Shown in pieces: positions 20,463 to 28,676 of a stretch of 64,000 bases of DNA (position 1 is its first letter; each line of letters begins with the position of its first letter). Made by a program: the position numbers and the translations under genes. The notes below the pieces were generated by a model. That model was not told the origin of the DNA and did no database searches. It saw only the letters and a program-made list of their open reading frames with translations. The DNA lies in contig JACRSG010000002.1 in assembly GCA_014305285.1 (NCBI GenBank), forward strand, positions 152,026 through 216,025, read 5' to 3'. This DNA is from Campylobacter jejuni (GTDB taxonomy: Bacteria > Campylobacterota > Campylobacteria > Campylobacterales > Campylobacteraceae).

Positions 20463-20479
20463 TGAATTTTAAAAATTCA
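20463..20479. repeat. Short inverted repeat in the leu leader
   Basis: The sequence TGAATTTTAAAAATTCA is a perfect inverted repeat (eight-base arms around one base) between the leucine-rich leader peptide and leuA. It is AT-only apart from one GC pair per arm, so it would be a weak hairpin. It is the only clear dyad I can find there and might act in coupling leader translation to leuA expression. This is inference. Confidence 0.35.
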
Positions 20480-20533
20480 AAAACTTAACAACAATGATAA
20501 AAAATTAAAAATGATTAAAAATAAAATTGAGTT

Positions 20534-20620
20534 TTAGAGTGAGAGTTGCAGTAACAGATTAAAAGTATTGTCTTTACTTTTTTGTTGAGCTGAATTTGAA
20601 ATTTCAAAAATTTGTTTCAT
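20534..20620 (-). CDS. Leu-operon leader peptide (28 residues)
   Basis: On the minus strand, 102 bases before leuA, an ORF begins ATG after a strong AAAGGAGG Shine-Dalgarno and encodes MKQIFEISNSAQQKSKDNTF followed by NLLLQLSL and a stop. Five of the last seven residues are Leu, encoded CTG, TTA, CTG, CTC and CTC; CTG and CTC should be rare in this AT-rich genome. This is the classic layout of an amino-acid-sensing leader peptide. A GC-rich terminator is not obvious between it and leuA, so the attenuation mechanism is uncertain. Confidence 0.85.
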   Translation of the reverse strand: MKQIFEISNSAQQKSKDNTFNLLLQLSL

Positions 20621-20743
20621 CTTTTCCTCCTTTGTTAAAATTAATTCTTAAATATATCATATTTTAGTAAATGTGTTTGTACAATTCTTAAATTAAGAAA
20701 ATTATTGATATAATTGTAATTTTAAGTAACAAAAAGGATGTTG

Positions 20744-21373
20744 ATGTTAAAAGAACTCTTAGAGATTAAAAAAGAAATGGAACCAGTTATTCACGAAGCT
20801 AATGTGAAATTAAATGTCCTAGCTCGTGAAGTTATAGTCCGAAAAAAAGAATACGAAATTTATGGCCCTATGGTAGATCGTGTTTATCTTGATAATGCCA
20901 TTTATGTTAAAGTTATGTCAAGTGGACGCGATGCAAAAACAGACAATGTGGCTATAAAAAATGGTTTTTACATGGTTTTTGTCGCCCCTGAAAAAGAAAG
21001 TACAAAAGATATCAAAAACAAACTCAAAGTAGCTTATGAAGGACTTGATAAAAAATTCATCGCTACACTTATACGCTCTTGTCAACGCTTTAAAGAGATT
21101 ATAAACAAAACTCAAGCCACACTCTCTAAAGCTTCTAAAATGAATGTAGTAGTAAAAACAAATTTAGGGGAAGCAAGTGCTGCTTTAAAATTTAACATCA
21201 CTATAGAATATACTAAAGAAAACCAAAAACTCACTCGTGAAAATTCAAAATCAGCAGGAAGTTTCAGAGATACTAAAACTTATATCAATCTTGTAGTAGA
21301 AAAAAACACAGATTCTCAAATTTGTGAAAAACTACTTGATGATGTTGAAAAATACTTTATCGGTGGAGGTTGA
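20744..21373 (+). CDS. Conserved hypothetical protein
   Basis: I do not recognise a family. The frame is open from an ATG at 20738, but the AAGGA ribosome-binding site directly abuts that codon, so I prefer the ATG at 20744, which gives 209 residues (MLKELLEIKKEMEPVIHEAN). It looks cytoplasmic, with no signal peptide or membrane helix, and has helical charged segments with a repeated ELL/EIKK character and strand-like SGRDAKTDNVAIKNGFYMVF. C. jejuni carries a hypothetical gene in this position by my recollection. It stands alone between leuA and queF with no obvious operon partner. Confidence 0.75.
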   Translation: MLKELLEIKKEMEPVIHEANVKLNVLAREVIVRKKEYEIYGPMVDRVYLDNAIYVKVMSSGRDAKTDNVAIKNGFYMVFVAPEKESTKDIKNKLKVAYEGLDKKFIATLIRSCQRFKEIINKTQATLSKASKMNVVVKTNLGEASAALKFNITIEYTKENQKLTRENSKSAGSFRDTKTYINLVVEKNTDSQICEKLLDDVEKYFIGGG

Positions 21374-21374
21374 T

Positions 21375-21470
21375 CACTCACCGATAAATTTTATTTTCAT
21401 AATTTTGTGCAACTCATCCATCAAAAGAACCCGCTCCTGCAGCTAAAAAAGCTACATTTCTCATTTTACT
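21375..21470 (-). other. Possible gene remnant downstream of queF
   Basis: Minus-strand translation from the ATG at 21464 reads MRNVAFLAAGAGSFDG and a stop, then, in frame, VAQNYENKIYR and another stop. It looks like two ends of a former gene joined by a deletion. From memory, C. jejuni has several small genes, including an outer-membrane-type protein, between the hypothetical gene and queF. I cannot prove homology, so this is only a candidate scar. Confidence 0.3.
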
Positions 21471-21474
21471 ACTT

Positions 21475-21858
21475 TTACTTTGGAACCATCATATCACTAC
21501 GACATTCTATCACCGTATGCACATTACCACGCGGGTTAAAATCCCCTACAACTTTGATCCATTTTGGTTTTAATTTTTCTTTTAAAGTATTATAAATTTC
21601 ATTGATACTTGCTTCATGTGAAACATTTCTATACATAAAAGTATTGATATAAAGTTTTATCGCCTTAAGCTCAACCACAAATTGATCAGGCATATATTCA
21701 AGATAAATCGTCGCAAAGTCAGGATAACCCGAACGCGGACAAAAACACATAAATTCAGGCAAAGTGATTTTTATAACATAGTCATTTTTCGCATCATTAG
21801 GCCAAATTTCCATATTTTCTACATCAAATTCTTTGATTTCTTTTTCCCCATAACGCAT
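21475..21858 (-). CDS. queF: NADPH-dependent 7-cyano-7-deazaguanine reductase QueF
   Basis: QueF reduces preQ0 to preQ1 in queuosine synthesis. It is the short, homodimeric type at 127 residues. I chose the ATG at 21858, which has an AAGGAAA ribosome-binding site and gives MRYGEKEIKEFDVENMEIWP; a longer frame adds ten unsupported residues. The catalytic segment FMCFCPRSGYPDFATI contains the nucleophile Cys in CPRSGYPDFA, followed by SHEASINEIYN with the conserved His-Glu pair. QueC for the same pathway is at 47,651. Confidence 0.94.
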   Translation of the reverse strand: MRYGEKEIKEFDVENMEIWPNDAKNDYVIKITLPEFMCFCPRSGYPDFATIYLEYMPDQFVVELKAIKLYINTFMYRNVSHEASINEIYNTLKEKLKPKWIKVVGDFNPRGNVHTVIECRSDMMVPK

Positions 21859-21963
21859 GGACTTTCCTTGATTAAAAATTTTTAGCAAATTATATAAAAA
21901 ATTGCTTTTAGAGTAATTGAAAAATAAACATTTTTAGCAAATTACATAAAGCGGATATTTACA

Positions 21964-22128
21964 ATGTTATTTTTTCCCAAAAGCTGCAAAAGCAGATGAA
22001 ATTTACACTCATATAAAAACACAACAGGTATTATACTATAGGATACTAATGAAGCAGTTTTAGCAATTTTGAGCGATGTCAAAGACGTAGTAAGCGTATA
22101 TCATCATACCCCTACTACAAGAAATTAA
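21964..22128 (+). pseudogene. Small gene remnant before metA
   Basis: In one frame the sequence reads KAADEIYTHIKTQQVLYY-like residues and, after a frame change, EAVLAILSDVKDVVSVYHHT PTTRN and a stop. It is short and frameshifted, with no intact start. The place fits where C. jejuni has a small periplasmic-protein gene between queF and metA, so it may be its fragment, but identity is uncertain. It converges with metA four bases later. Confidence 0.45.
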
Positions 22129-22132
22129 ACCA

Positions 22133-23014
22133 TCAAAGTACAAAAGGTGTGCTTTGATATACATCATAATTGAGCCAATTTACAAAAATGGTATTTGCAT
22201 TTGAACGCCAATTGTATTTTATATTGCCTTTTTTATCATAATAATTTTTAGCTTTTTGTATGAAATTATCTCTTACATATTCTTGATGTAAAGTCTCTTT
22301 AAAATACTCCAAATGGCCTAAAATAAAAATATTCTTTTCATCTCTTAACAAAGCTGAACCAATTTTTTTATTTTTAAGCAAAACTTTCAAATTCCCTTGT
22401 TTTTGCAACTCTGAAATTTGCTCTTCATCCATACTAGAATGTCTTGAATGAGGCATTAAAACCTTTTCATCTAAATTCATCAAAAGCAAGTCAGGCGAAA
22501 CCTTGTCATGTTTATAAATTCCAAAAATTTTCTTATCTAAAGCAATTTTATCTACACCATGAAAATACTTTAAAGCAGCCATAGCACCCCAACAAATATA
22601 CATAGAACTTGTTACATTTTGCTGTAAAAAATCAAAAATTTCTAGCAATTCTTCCCAGTAAGCAACCTTTTCAAAATCCATTTGCTCCACAGGAGCTCCC
22701 GTAACGATAGCACCGTCAAATTTATGTTTTTTAATTTCTTCAATACCCTTATAAAATTTTTCTAAATGAGTAAAAGGAGTGTTTTTACCCACATAGCTAG
22801 TCGTAGCTAAAAGTGTGATATTGACTTGTAAAGGAGAATTTGCAAGTAAACTTAAAATTTGATTTTCTGTTTCAATTTTTTTTGGCATAAGATTGATGAT
22901 CAAAATCTCTTGCGGACGGATATCTTGATGTTGTGCCCTCTTTGATCCCATGATAAAAGCATGCTCTTTTAAGAACTCATAAGCGGGTATATTTTCTGGA
23001 ATAATAAGTGGCAT
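22133..23014 (-). CDS. metA: Homoserine O-acetyltransferase/succinyltransferase MetA
   Basis: MetA activates homoserine with an acyl group for methionine synthesis. I chose the ATG at 23014, with a strong AAAGGAG site, giving 293 residues ([20 protein letters not shown]). An upstream in-frame ATG would add 15 residues overlapping tusA. The acyl-enzyme nucleophile Cys141 is in [13 protein letters not shown], with the His and Glu partners later in ILGHLEYF. Acyl donor (acetyl or succinyl) is not decided by this motif alone; with MetY next door, O-acetylhomoserine is the likely product. Confidence 0.93.
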   Translation of the reverse strand: MPLIIPENIPAYEFLKEHAFIMGSKRAQHQDIRPQEILIINLMPKKIETENQILSLLANSPLQVNITLLATTSYVGKNTPFTHLEKFYKGIEEIKKHKFDGAIVTGAPVEQMDFEKVAYWEELLEIFDFLQQNVTSSMYICWGAMAALKYFHGVDKIALDKKIFGIYKHDKVSPDLLLMNLDEKVLMPHSRHSSMDEEQISELQKQGNLKVLLKNKKIGSALLRDEKNIFILGHLEYFKETLHQEYVRDNFIQKAKNYYDKKGNIKYNWRSNANTIFVNWLNYDVYQSTPFVL

Positions 23015-23024
23015 TTTTTCTCCT

Positions 23025-23246
23025 TTATTTTTTAATAAGCTTGATTCTCCATTCTGCATCGCTTAAAAGTTCAAAATCAACGATCTCATGTCCTTCTTCA
23101 GCAGCCCATTGTGGGATTGTTTCTGTAGCTTGTGTACAATCAAAAAGAATTTCTAATTCTTCACCGCTTTTTAAAGTTTGAACCAAACTCTTTGTTTCAA
23201 CGAGTGGAAAGGGACAAACCTTTCCTCTAGTATCTAAAGTTACCAT
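23025..23246 (-). CDS. TusA/SirA-like sulfur carrier (TsuB/YeeD-type)
   Basis: The 73-residue protein [20 protein letters not shown] belongs to the TusA family: the conserved CPxP motif has Cys11, which would carry a persulfide. It follows a YeeE/YedE-family channel by nine bases and precedes metA by ten. In other bacteria TsuB (YeeD) is the cytoplasmic partner of the thiosulfate channel TsuA (YeeE), so this protein probably accepts sulfur from imported thiosulfate. That role is inferred from context. Confidence 0.85.
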   Translation of the reverse strand: MVTLDTRGKVCPFPLVETKSLVQTLKSGEELEILFDCTQATETIPQWAAEEGHEIVDFELLSDAEWRIKLIKK

Positions 23247-23255
23247 ATCTTATCC

Positions 23256-24290
23256 TTATATTTTTTGCCTTACCTTACGCGTAGGCAATATAATTGTATA
23301 AAAAGTAGCTATATAAGCACCTATTAAGAAAAATACCGTAGCAACCCAACCTTTATATGAAAAAAGTGATGTTTCTACCAATCCATTGCCTATAGTACAA
23401 CCTCCAGCAAGAGAAGCTCCAATTCCCATTAAAATTCCCCCTATACTCGCATAAGCTAAGGTTTTTTTATCCGGGAGACGAAATCTAAATTCCCCTGATA
23501 ATTTAGCACCCAAAAAAGCCCCAAGTGCGATTCCAAGAACTAAAAAAACTCCCCAATCAATCAACTCAACATTGCCTGTGCTAAAGTATTGTACAAGATT
23601 TGCTGAAGGAGTTGTAATCCCTAAACCATGATTTCTTCCACTCCAACTCGAAAGAGGCCAAGCCAAAATAGCAATCAATCCCACCAAAACAGCCGTAACA
23701 AAAGGATGCCATGATTTTTCAAACAATATATGTGAAATTCCTTGCCTTCTAGGCTTTAATCTTGCGACTTTAAGGCGTGGCTTGCGTAATTCTCTCATCA
23801 CAAAAAAGCCAACAACCAAATTCAATATGATCACCAAAAACCAAGGAGAAATTCCCAAACTTTGATAAAGAGTTCCATCAGAAATTTTAAAAGTGTTTAA
23901 ATTTTCTTGCAAGGGTAAAAGAACTCCATATTTTACAATACTTGCACTAAAAGCATAAAACAATAAAGCTGCGATAGAACCGATCAAGCCCTCCCCTGCT
24001 CTATACCAAGTTCCTGTAGCACATCCTCCTGCTATCACCATGCCAAATCCAAAAATAATCCCACCAATAATCGTTGAGAGCCAATAAAACTCTTCAGACT
24101 TAACCGAAATATATCCTAAAGAATGAAGAGTCCAAACACCTATACTTTGTAATGCAACGACGATAAAAAGTGCTATAAAAATTGTAAATTTTTTACTTAA
24201 AAATACATCCCTATAAGCTCCTACAACGCAAAATCGTCCCCTTTGTAAAACAAAGCCCAATAAAAAACCTACTATGATTCCACTTAACAT
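23256..24290 (-). CDS. YeeE/YedE-family (TsuA-like) thiosulfate/sulfur-compound importer
   Basis: The 344-residue, many-helix inner-membrane protein has the two duplicated family motifs with essential-type cysteines: IAGGCATGTWYRAGEG at about residues 87-102 (Cys90) and LAGGCTIGNGLVETS near residue 293. A third Cys is in LQRGRFCVVGAY at residue 21, another conserved position of the family. TsuA channels in this family take up thiosulfate. Its co-transcription with metY, tusA and metA suggests it supplies sulfur for homocysteine synthesis. The exact substrate is inferred. Confidence 0.85.
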   Translation of the reverse strand: MLSGIIVGFLLGFVLQRGRFCVVGAYRDVFLSKKFTIFIALFIVVALQSIGVWTLHSLGYISVKSEEFYWLSTIIGGIIFGFGMVIAGGCATGTWYRAGEGLIGSIAALLFYAFSASIVKYGVLLPLQENLNTFKISDGTLYQSLGISPWFLVIILNLVVGFFVMRELRKPRLKVARLKPRRQGISHILFEKSWHPFVTAVLVGLIAILAWPLSSWSGRNHGLGITTPSANLVQYFSTGNVELIDWGVFLVLGIALGAFLGAKLSGEFRFRLPDKKTLAYASIGGILMGIGASLAGGCTIGNGLVETSLFSYKGWVATVFFLIGAYIATFYTIILPTRKVRQKI

Positions 24291-24301
24291 AAAAACGCTC
24301 T

Positions 24302-25573
24302 TTAACTTTCTATAGCTTGTTTTAAATCCGCTATCAAATCATCGCTATTTTCAAGCCCTATGCTTAAACGCACAGTAGTTTTCTTAATGCCTGCTTTTTG
24401 AAGTTCTTCTTCGCTTAGTTGCGAATGAGTCGTAGAAGCAGGATGAATGATCAAAGATTTACTATCACCTAAATTTGCAGCAAGTAAGAAAAGTTGAGTT
24501 TTATCACAAATTCTTCTAGCATGCTCATAATCCTTAGCTTCAAAGCTTAAAAGTCCACTAGCAAAATTTTTATCAAAATATTTTTTAAATAAATTATGAT
24601 AAGCATTGCTTGCTAAAGTAGGATAATTTACACCCTTGATATCAGGATGAGAATTTAAAAAATTCGCAACTTTTTCAGCATTTTGACTGTGTTTTTCTAT
24701 ACGTAATGCTAAAGTTTCAAGTCCTTGCAAAAGCAACCAAGCATTTTGAGGTGCTAAGCTGGCTCCTAAATCTCTAAGCCAAGTGATGATGATTTTAATG
24801 CTAAAAATTGGCAAATCAAGTGTATTTAAATTCAGTCCATGATAACTCGGATCAGGAGTGTTAAAAGCTTTATATCTATCGTTATTTTTAAGCAAGTCAT
24901 TTAAATCTTTTCTTTCTATAAGCGCTCCACCTAAAGCACTGCCTTGACCGCTTACATATTTGCTTAAACTATGCACGATTATATCTACACCATATTTAAA
25001 AGGTTGAAGTAAAAAAGGAGTGGCAACGGTATTATCACAAATGCTAACGATTTTATGTTTTTTGGCTATAGAGGTTATTTTTTCTATATCAGCTATGGCA
25101 ATTTGAGGATTTGAAAGACTTTCGAAAAAAATCGCTTTTGTATTATTGTCTATAATTTTTTCTAAACTATCTATATCATCGATATCAAATTCTTTAGCTT
25201 CTATGCCAAAATTTTTAAGTGTATGAGAAATCAAATTTTGAGTTCCACCATAAATTTTGTTCGAATACACGACATTATCCCCGAAACTTGCTAAATTTAC
25301 AAGGGCATAAAAACAAGCTGCCATACCACTAGCAACAGGAATTCCAAAAGCCCCGCCCTCGATATTAGCAAGTCTTTGTCCTAAAACATCGCTTGTAGGA
25401 TTGCCTATCCTTGTGTAGATATTGCCAAGTTCTTGAAGATTAAATCTCGCTGCAGCTTGATCTAAATTTTCAAAATTATACGCAGTGTTTTGATATATAG
25501 GCACACTGATACTTCTTTGGGTATCAAAATTATAAGCTCCGTGTAATGCTAAAGTTTCTTTATTCAAATTCAT
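24302..25573 (-). CDS. metY: O-acetylhomoserine sulfhydrylase (MetY/MetB-type)
   Basis: This PLP enzyme joins O-acetylhomoserine with sulfide to make homocysteine. The 423-residue sequence starts MNLNKETLALHGAYNFDTQRS and has the PLP-lysine segment in HSLSKYVSGQGSALGG (Lys near residue 208) plus the GANPQ/TPFLLQPF region typical of the Cys/Met metabolism family. The length and the SGMAACFYAL loop fit MetY better than cystathionine gamma-synthase, and the adjacent sulfur-import genes support direct sulfhydrylation. Older annotations often call it metB. Confidence 0.88.
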   Translation of the reverse strand: MNLNKETLALHGAYNFDTQRSISVPIYQNTAYNFENLDQAAARFNLQELGNIYTRIGNPTSDVLGQRLANIEGGAFGIPVASGMAACFYALVNLASFGDNVVYSNKIYGGTQNLISHTLKNFGIEAKEFDIDDIDSLEKIIDNNTKAIFFESLSNPQIAIADIEKITSIAKKHKIVSICDNTVATPFLLQPFKYGVDIIVHSLSKYVSGQGSALGGALIERKDLNDLLKNNDRYKAFNTPDPSYHGLNLNTLDLPIFSIKIIITWLRDLGASLAPQNAWLLLQGLETLALRIEKHSQNAEKVANFLNSHPDIKGVNYPTLASNAYHNLFKKYFDKNFASGLLSFEAKDYEHARRICDKTQLFLLAANLGDSKSLIIHPASTTHSQLSEEELQKAGIKKTTVRLSIGLENSDDLIADLKQAIES

Positions 25574-25682
25574 TTTTTATCCTTTTTTGTCAATTAAAAA
25601 ATACTAAAAAGCTTTTTATTCAGCTTTAAACAAAATTGTTTAGAAAATTAAATTTATAGAATAGGGTATTTATACGAGTAGA

Positions 25683-25745
25683 TTAAGCGTGCCAAGCACG
25701 CATACAGAAAGAAGAAAACATAAAATTGAAGTGAATACAAGACAT
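25683..25745 (-). CDS. Met-operon leader peptide (20 residues)
   Basis: On the minus strand, 109 bases before metY, an ORF begins after AGAAAGGAG with ATG and encodes MSCIHFNFMFSSFCMRAWHA and a stop. It has two Cys and two Met after the start Met. Its last codons (CGT GCT TGG CAC GCT) form a hairpin, GCGTGC TTG GCACGC, just before the stop codon. An upstream sensing ORF for a sulfur amino acid is likely. It resembles the leu leader in having a strong ribosome-binding site and a similar spacing to the structural gene. I cannot tell which metabolite is sensed. Confidence 0.7.
   Translation of the reverse strand: MSCIHFNFMFSSFCMRAWHA
25687..25701. promoter_or_regulatory. GC-rich hairpin at the end of the met leader ORF
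   Basis: Six-base arms GCGTGC and GCACGC with a three-base loop lie inside the last codons of the leader peptide, reading on the minus strand. A ribosome stalled or terminating here would melt it, so it is placed for translation-dependent control of downstream metY. A second, weaker dyad (AAAGCT at 25608-25613 and AGCTTT at 25622-25627) followed by T-rich sequence lies nearer to metY and might be the attenuator. Inference. Confidence 0.55.
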
Positions 25746-25832
25746 TTTTTCTCCTTTCTAAAAATTATTGATTATTGTATCTTGAAAAAATAAAATTAAA
25801 ATTAAGAAATTTGTTAATGGTTTAAAAATTTT

Positions 25833-25952
25833 ATTGCAACTCACCCTAGCAAGAGTGAGCTAGCAATAAATTGAAGGCAGTTCAAGCCTAAGTCTAGTAT
25901 TACAAGACTACCAAGATAGGCTTGTAAAGCGAGGCTTGCTCCTTAAAGGAGC
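25833..25952. ncRNA. Cluster of three hairpins between the met leader and flgE2
   Basis: Hairpin A (25833-25867) has ATTGC/GCAAT around CTCAC/GTGAG. Hairpin B (25883-25924) has an eight-base stem CAAGCCTA/TAGGCTTG enclosing AGTCT/AGACT. Hairpin C (25938-25952) is GCTCC/GGAGC. The region is GC-richer than the surrounding intergenic DNA and has no plausible ORF. It could be the 3' UTR and terminator of flgE2 (hairpin A on the minus strand ends in TTGCAATAAAATTTTT), or a small RNA on either strand. The identity is not resolved. Confidence 0.45.
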
Positions 25953-25987
25953 AAAAAAACAATATTTTATAGAATGCTAAGCTTAAA

Positions 25988-28600
25988 TTATTGTTTAAGC
26001 TGGATCAAGGTTTGAAGCATTTGATCACTGGTTGAAATGGTTTTTGAATTTGCTTGATAACCCCTTTGGATGATAATAAGCTCTGTTAAAGAACGACTTA
26101 AATCCACATTCGACATTTCAAGTGCTGAGGTTTTCATCTCTCCACGTCCACCTGTTCCAGCTTCACCTACTACGATATTACCACTATTTGCAGTGACTTT
26201 AAAAAGATTTCCACCGATTTCTTCAAGACCTGAGTTGTTTGCTACTGAAGCCATTGCGATTTTTGCCACTGCAAAGGTTTTACCATTGGTAAATTCTCCT
26301 AAGATATTTCCTTTATCATCCACACGGATTGCATCAGGTTTTAAGTTACCTGAAGTATAACCATCGGTTGCTTGAGAAGTTAGAGTTGAAGCTGAATTTG
26401 AGCTTACAAGACCGTCATTGCTTCCGCTTGTTCCAAAGGAAAGTTTGATTTGTTGATTGGGTGCGGCACCATTGTTGGGTGAAAAATTTATCGTTCTTGG
26501 CGTGTAGTTTGATAAAGATCCATCGTTGTTAAATCTTGCACTACCCACGATAATATTGTTTGGACCTTCGCCTGTAGTGTTGATCTCTGCAGGTTCTGGC
26601 ACACGGATAATCATTTGCCATTCATTGCCCCCATCTTGAGTGGTGCTTTGCTTAACAAACTGCACTTCTAAAGTGTGTTTTGAACCTAAAGAATCATAAA
26701 TTTCAAGCCCCGCTGAAAAAGCAGAAAGTTTTAAAAGCTCACTTTGTTTGACTTGATTTCCTGCAGGAAAAGAACCATCAAGACCTTTAAAAATCTTTGT
26801 AAAAGCATCATTAGTACTTACAGTGCCTCTCTTATCTGTATAAGCAGTGACATTAAAATTCATATTATGAGGATTAAAATTCAATGGTCCTTGTACCCCA
26901 TTACCACCTGCAGCCGTAAGTGTTGGACTTTGTGAAGTTTGATTAGCATTTGTAAGAGAAAAAGCTCCTGAAGAATTGACTACAACTTTAACATTTTCAT
27001 TGACATCCGCTACAGCAAAACTTCCACTTCCATCATAATCCACCCCATATCTAGCATCTCTTTGTAAAAGCTCTCTTAAATCTTCAGTAGTGTGAAAAGT
27101 CCTTGCATTCGTATTTAACAAAGAACCACTTACGACTGCATTATAATAATTTTGCGAACCCACAGTAGCAGCGTCTGTACCATTCCAAACAGTAGGATTA
27201 CCTGTACCTTGCACATAATTAAAACCTCCATCAGGATTATACATAGGAGAAAGAGTTTGAGGAGAAGAATTATAAATATATTTATGTGCTGTTATTATTT
27301 GTGCATTCGATGTACCCGTAAGAGTAGCAGTATTTGGATTATTTTGTGGATTAAATGTAAGCTGTGTAGCTGTCCATAAAGAACTTCCATTTCTATTAAT
27401 AGTCGGCATATTATTACCATTATTATTATTAAATGTGAAATTTTGAGTGTTGTTATCAAATATAGCATTCCAAAGCTCTCCTGCAGTATTATCAGTATTT
27501 ACTGTAAGATCGATATTTTTCATATTATCTGTTGTGCCATCGGAATTATCATTGATAAAATCAATTCCACTACCATCAGCATTTTTTACAGCTCTAACTC
27601 CTGTTCCATCTCTTGTATCATTGGGAGCGGTAAAGGTATTGATATAAGCTATAGCGTCATCTATACTTGATATAGTATCACTTTCTATGTTTACACCATT
27701 TAAAACTATGCTTAATTTTGTTTTTTGAGTATCATATCCCCAAAAGGCTGCCGTTTGATTTTGCTTTAAATTTGGATCAAAAGCATTTGCACCTGCTTTA
27801 TTTGTAGAGTATTTTGCATCCGCATAAGACACCCAAATGCCTTGTCCATCTCTTAAATTTAAGCCTTGTCCATTTGCATTAAATAAAGAAGCCGCATCCA
27901 CACCTTTTTCAGTTACTTCAACTGAGTTTTTAGAAGTGGTATAAAACTGAGTCGTTCCTGTATCGTTTTCATTTTTTTCTTCACTAGTTTTTAGATTATA
28001 TCCATGAACAGAATCAAGTGCATATAAAGGAGTGCTTGCCGTGCCTATATTTAAACCACTATTCAAATTTGCCTTGATAGCCACTTCTGTGGATTGTGCT
28101 GCAGGGATATGCATACCTGGATCGATGAAAATGTTTTGTGGAGTTCTTGAACTGTCTATGCTTTGAGTATCCCAGTTGATATTCCATCCTTGAACCACAA
28201 AGCCAGCATTATTAACAAAATTTCCATAAGCATCAAGCTTAAAATCCCCATCCCTTGTAAGATAATTTGTAAGCCCACCATCATCACTCACCATAAAAAA
28301 ACCATCGCCATTTATAGCCACATCGGTGTTTTTATTTGTAGTTTGCACTGAACCTTGAGAATGAATTCTAGTTGTAGAATTCACTGAAGCACCAAGACCG
28401 ATTTGAAGTGGATTTGATCCGCCTCTTCCATCGGTTGGAGAAGTAGCGATTTTGACTGTTTGAGAAAACATGGTTCCAAAATCTGCACGAGAGTATTTAA
28501 AACCATTGGTATTAACATTTGAAATGTTATTACCTTCAACATCCATCGCAACTTGATGTGTTTGTAGTCCGCTTACACCAGACCAAAGTGATCTCATCAT
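25988..28600 (-). CDS. flgE2: Flagellar hook protein FlgE2
   Basis: FlgE2 polymerises into the hook, the flexible joint of the flagellum. The 870-residue product is long compared with the roughly 400-residue enterobacterial hook protein, as known for Campylobacter. It starts MMRSLWSGVSGLQTHQVAMD and has the D0 rod/hook motif EGNNISNVNTNGFKYSRADFG and a C-terminal YQANSKTISTSDQMLQTLIQ. The middle is Asn/Gly/Thr-rich, exposed on the hook surface and strain-variable in this group. A sigma-54 promoter lies just upstream, consistent with class II flagellar control. Confidence 0.95.
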   Translation of the reverse strand: MMRSLWSGVSGLQTHQVAMDVEGNNISNVNTNGFKYSRADFGTMFSQTVKIATSPTDGRGGSNPLQIGLGASVNSTTRIHSQGSVQTTNKNTDVAINGDGFFMVSDDGGLTNYLTRDGDFKLDAYGNFVNNAGFVVQGWNINWDTQSIDSSRTPQNIFIDPGMHIPAAQSTEVAIKANLNSGLNIGTASTPLYALDSVHGYNLKTSEEKNENDTGTTQFYTTSKNSVEVTEKGVDAASLFNANGQGLNLRDGQGIWVSYADAKYSTNKAGANAFDPNLKQNQTAAFWGYDTQKTKLSIVLNGVNIESDTISSIDDAIAYINTFTAPNDTRDGTGVRAVKNADGSGIDFINDNSDGTTDNMKNIDLTVNTDNTAGELWNAIFDNNTQNFTFNNNNGNNMPTINRNGSSLWTATQLTFNPQNNPNTATLTGTSNAQIITAHKYIYNSSPQTLSPMYNPDGGFNYVQGTGNPTVWNGTDAATVGSQNYYNAVVSGSLLNTNARTFHTTEDLRELLQRDARYGVDYDGSGSFAVADVNENVKVVVNSSGAFSLTNANQTSQSPTLTAAGGNGVQGPLNFNPHNMNFNVTAYTDKRGTVSTNDAFTKIFKGLDGSFPAGNQVKQSELLKLSAFSAGLEIYDSLGSKHTLEVQFVKQSTTQDGGNEWQMIIRVPEPAEINTTGEGPNNIIVGSARFNNDGSLSNYTPRTINFSPNNGAAPNQQIKLSFGTSGSNDGLVSSNSASTLTSQATDGYTSGNLKPDAIRVDDKGNILGEFTNGKTFAVAKIAMASVANNSGLEEIGGNLFKVTANSGNIVVGEAGTGGRGEMKTSALEMSNVDLSRSLTELIIIQRGYQANSKTISTSDQMLQTLIQLKQ

Positions 28601-28676
28601 CTTAAATCCTTTATAAAATATTGCTTTAAAAATTTAACGCTTTATTTAAAAATTTTTGCGTTCATGTGAAGTTTAT

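Noticed and set aside
25938..25952. GCTCC/GGAGC hairpin as a Rho-independent terminator
   Set aside because: The A-run follows it on the plus strand and so the T-run precedes it on the minus strand; the order is wrong for flgE2 termination. Kept only as part of the structured segment.
27152..27670. Plus-strand frames inside flgE2
   Set aside because: They are antisense to a conserved hook protein, have no ribosome-binding site of note, and encode Ile/Ser/Cys-rich strings typical of reversed Asn/Thr-rich coding DNA.
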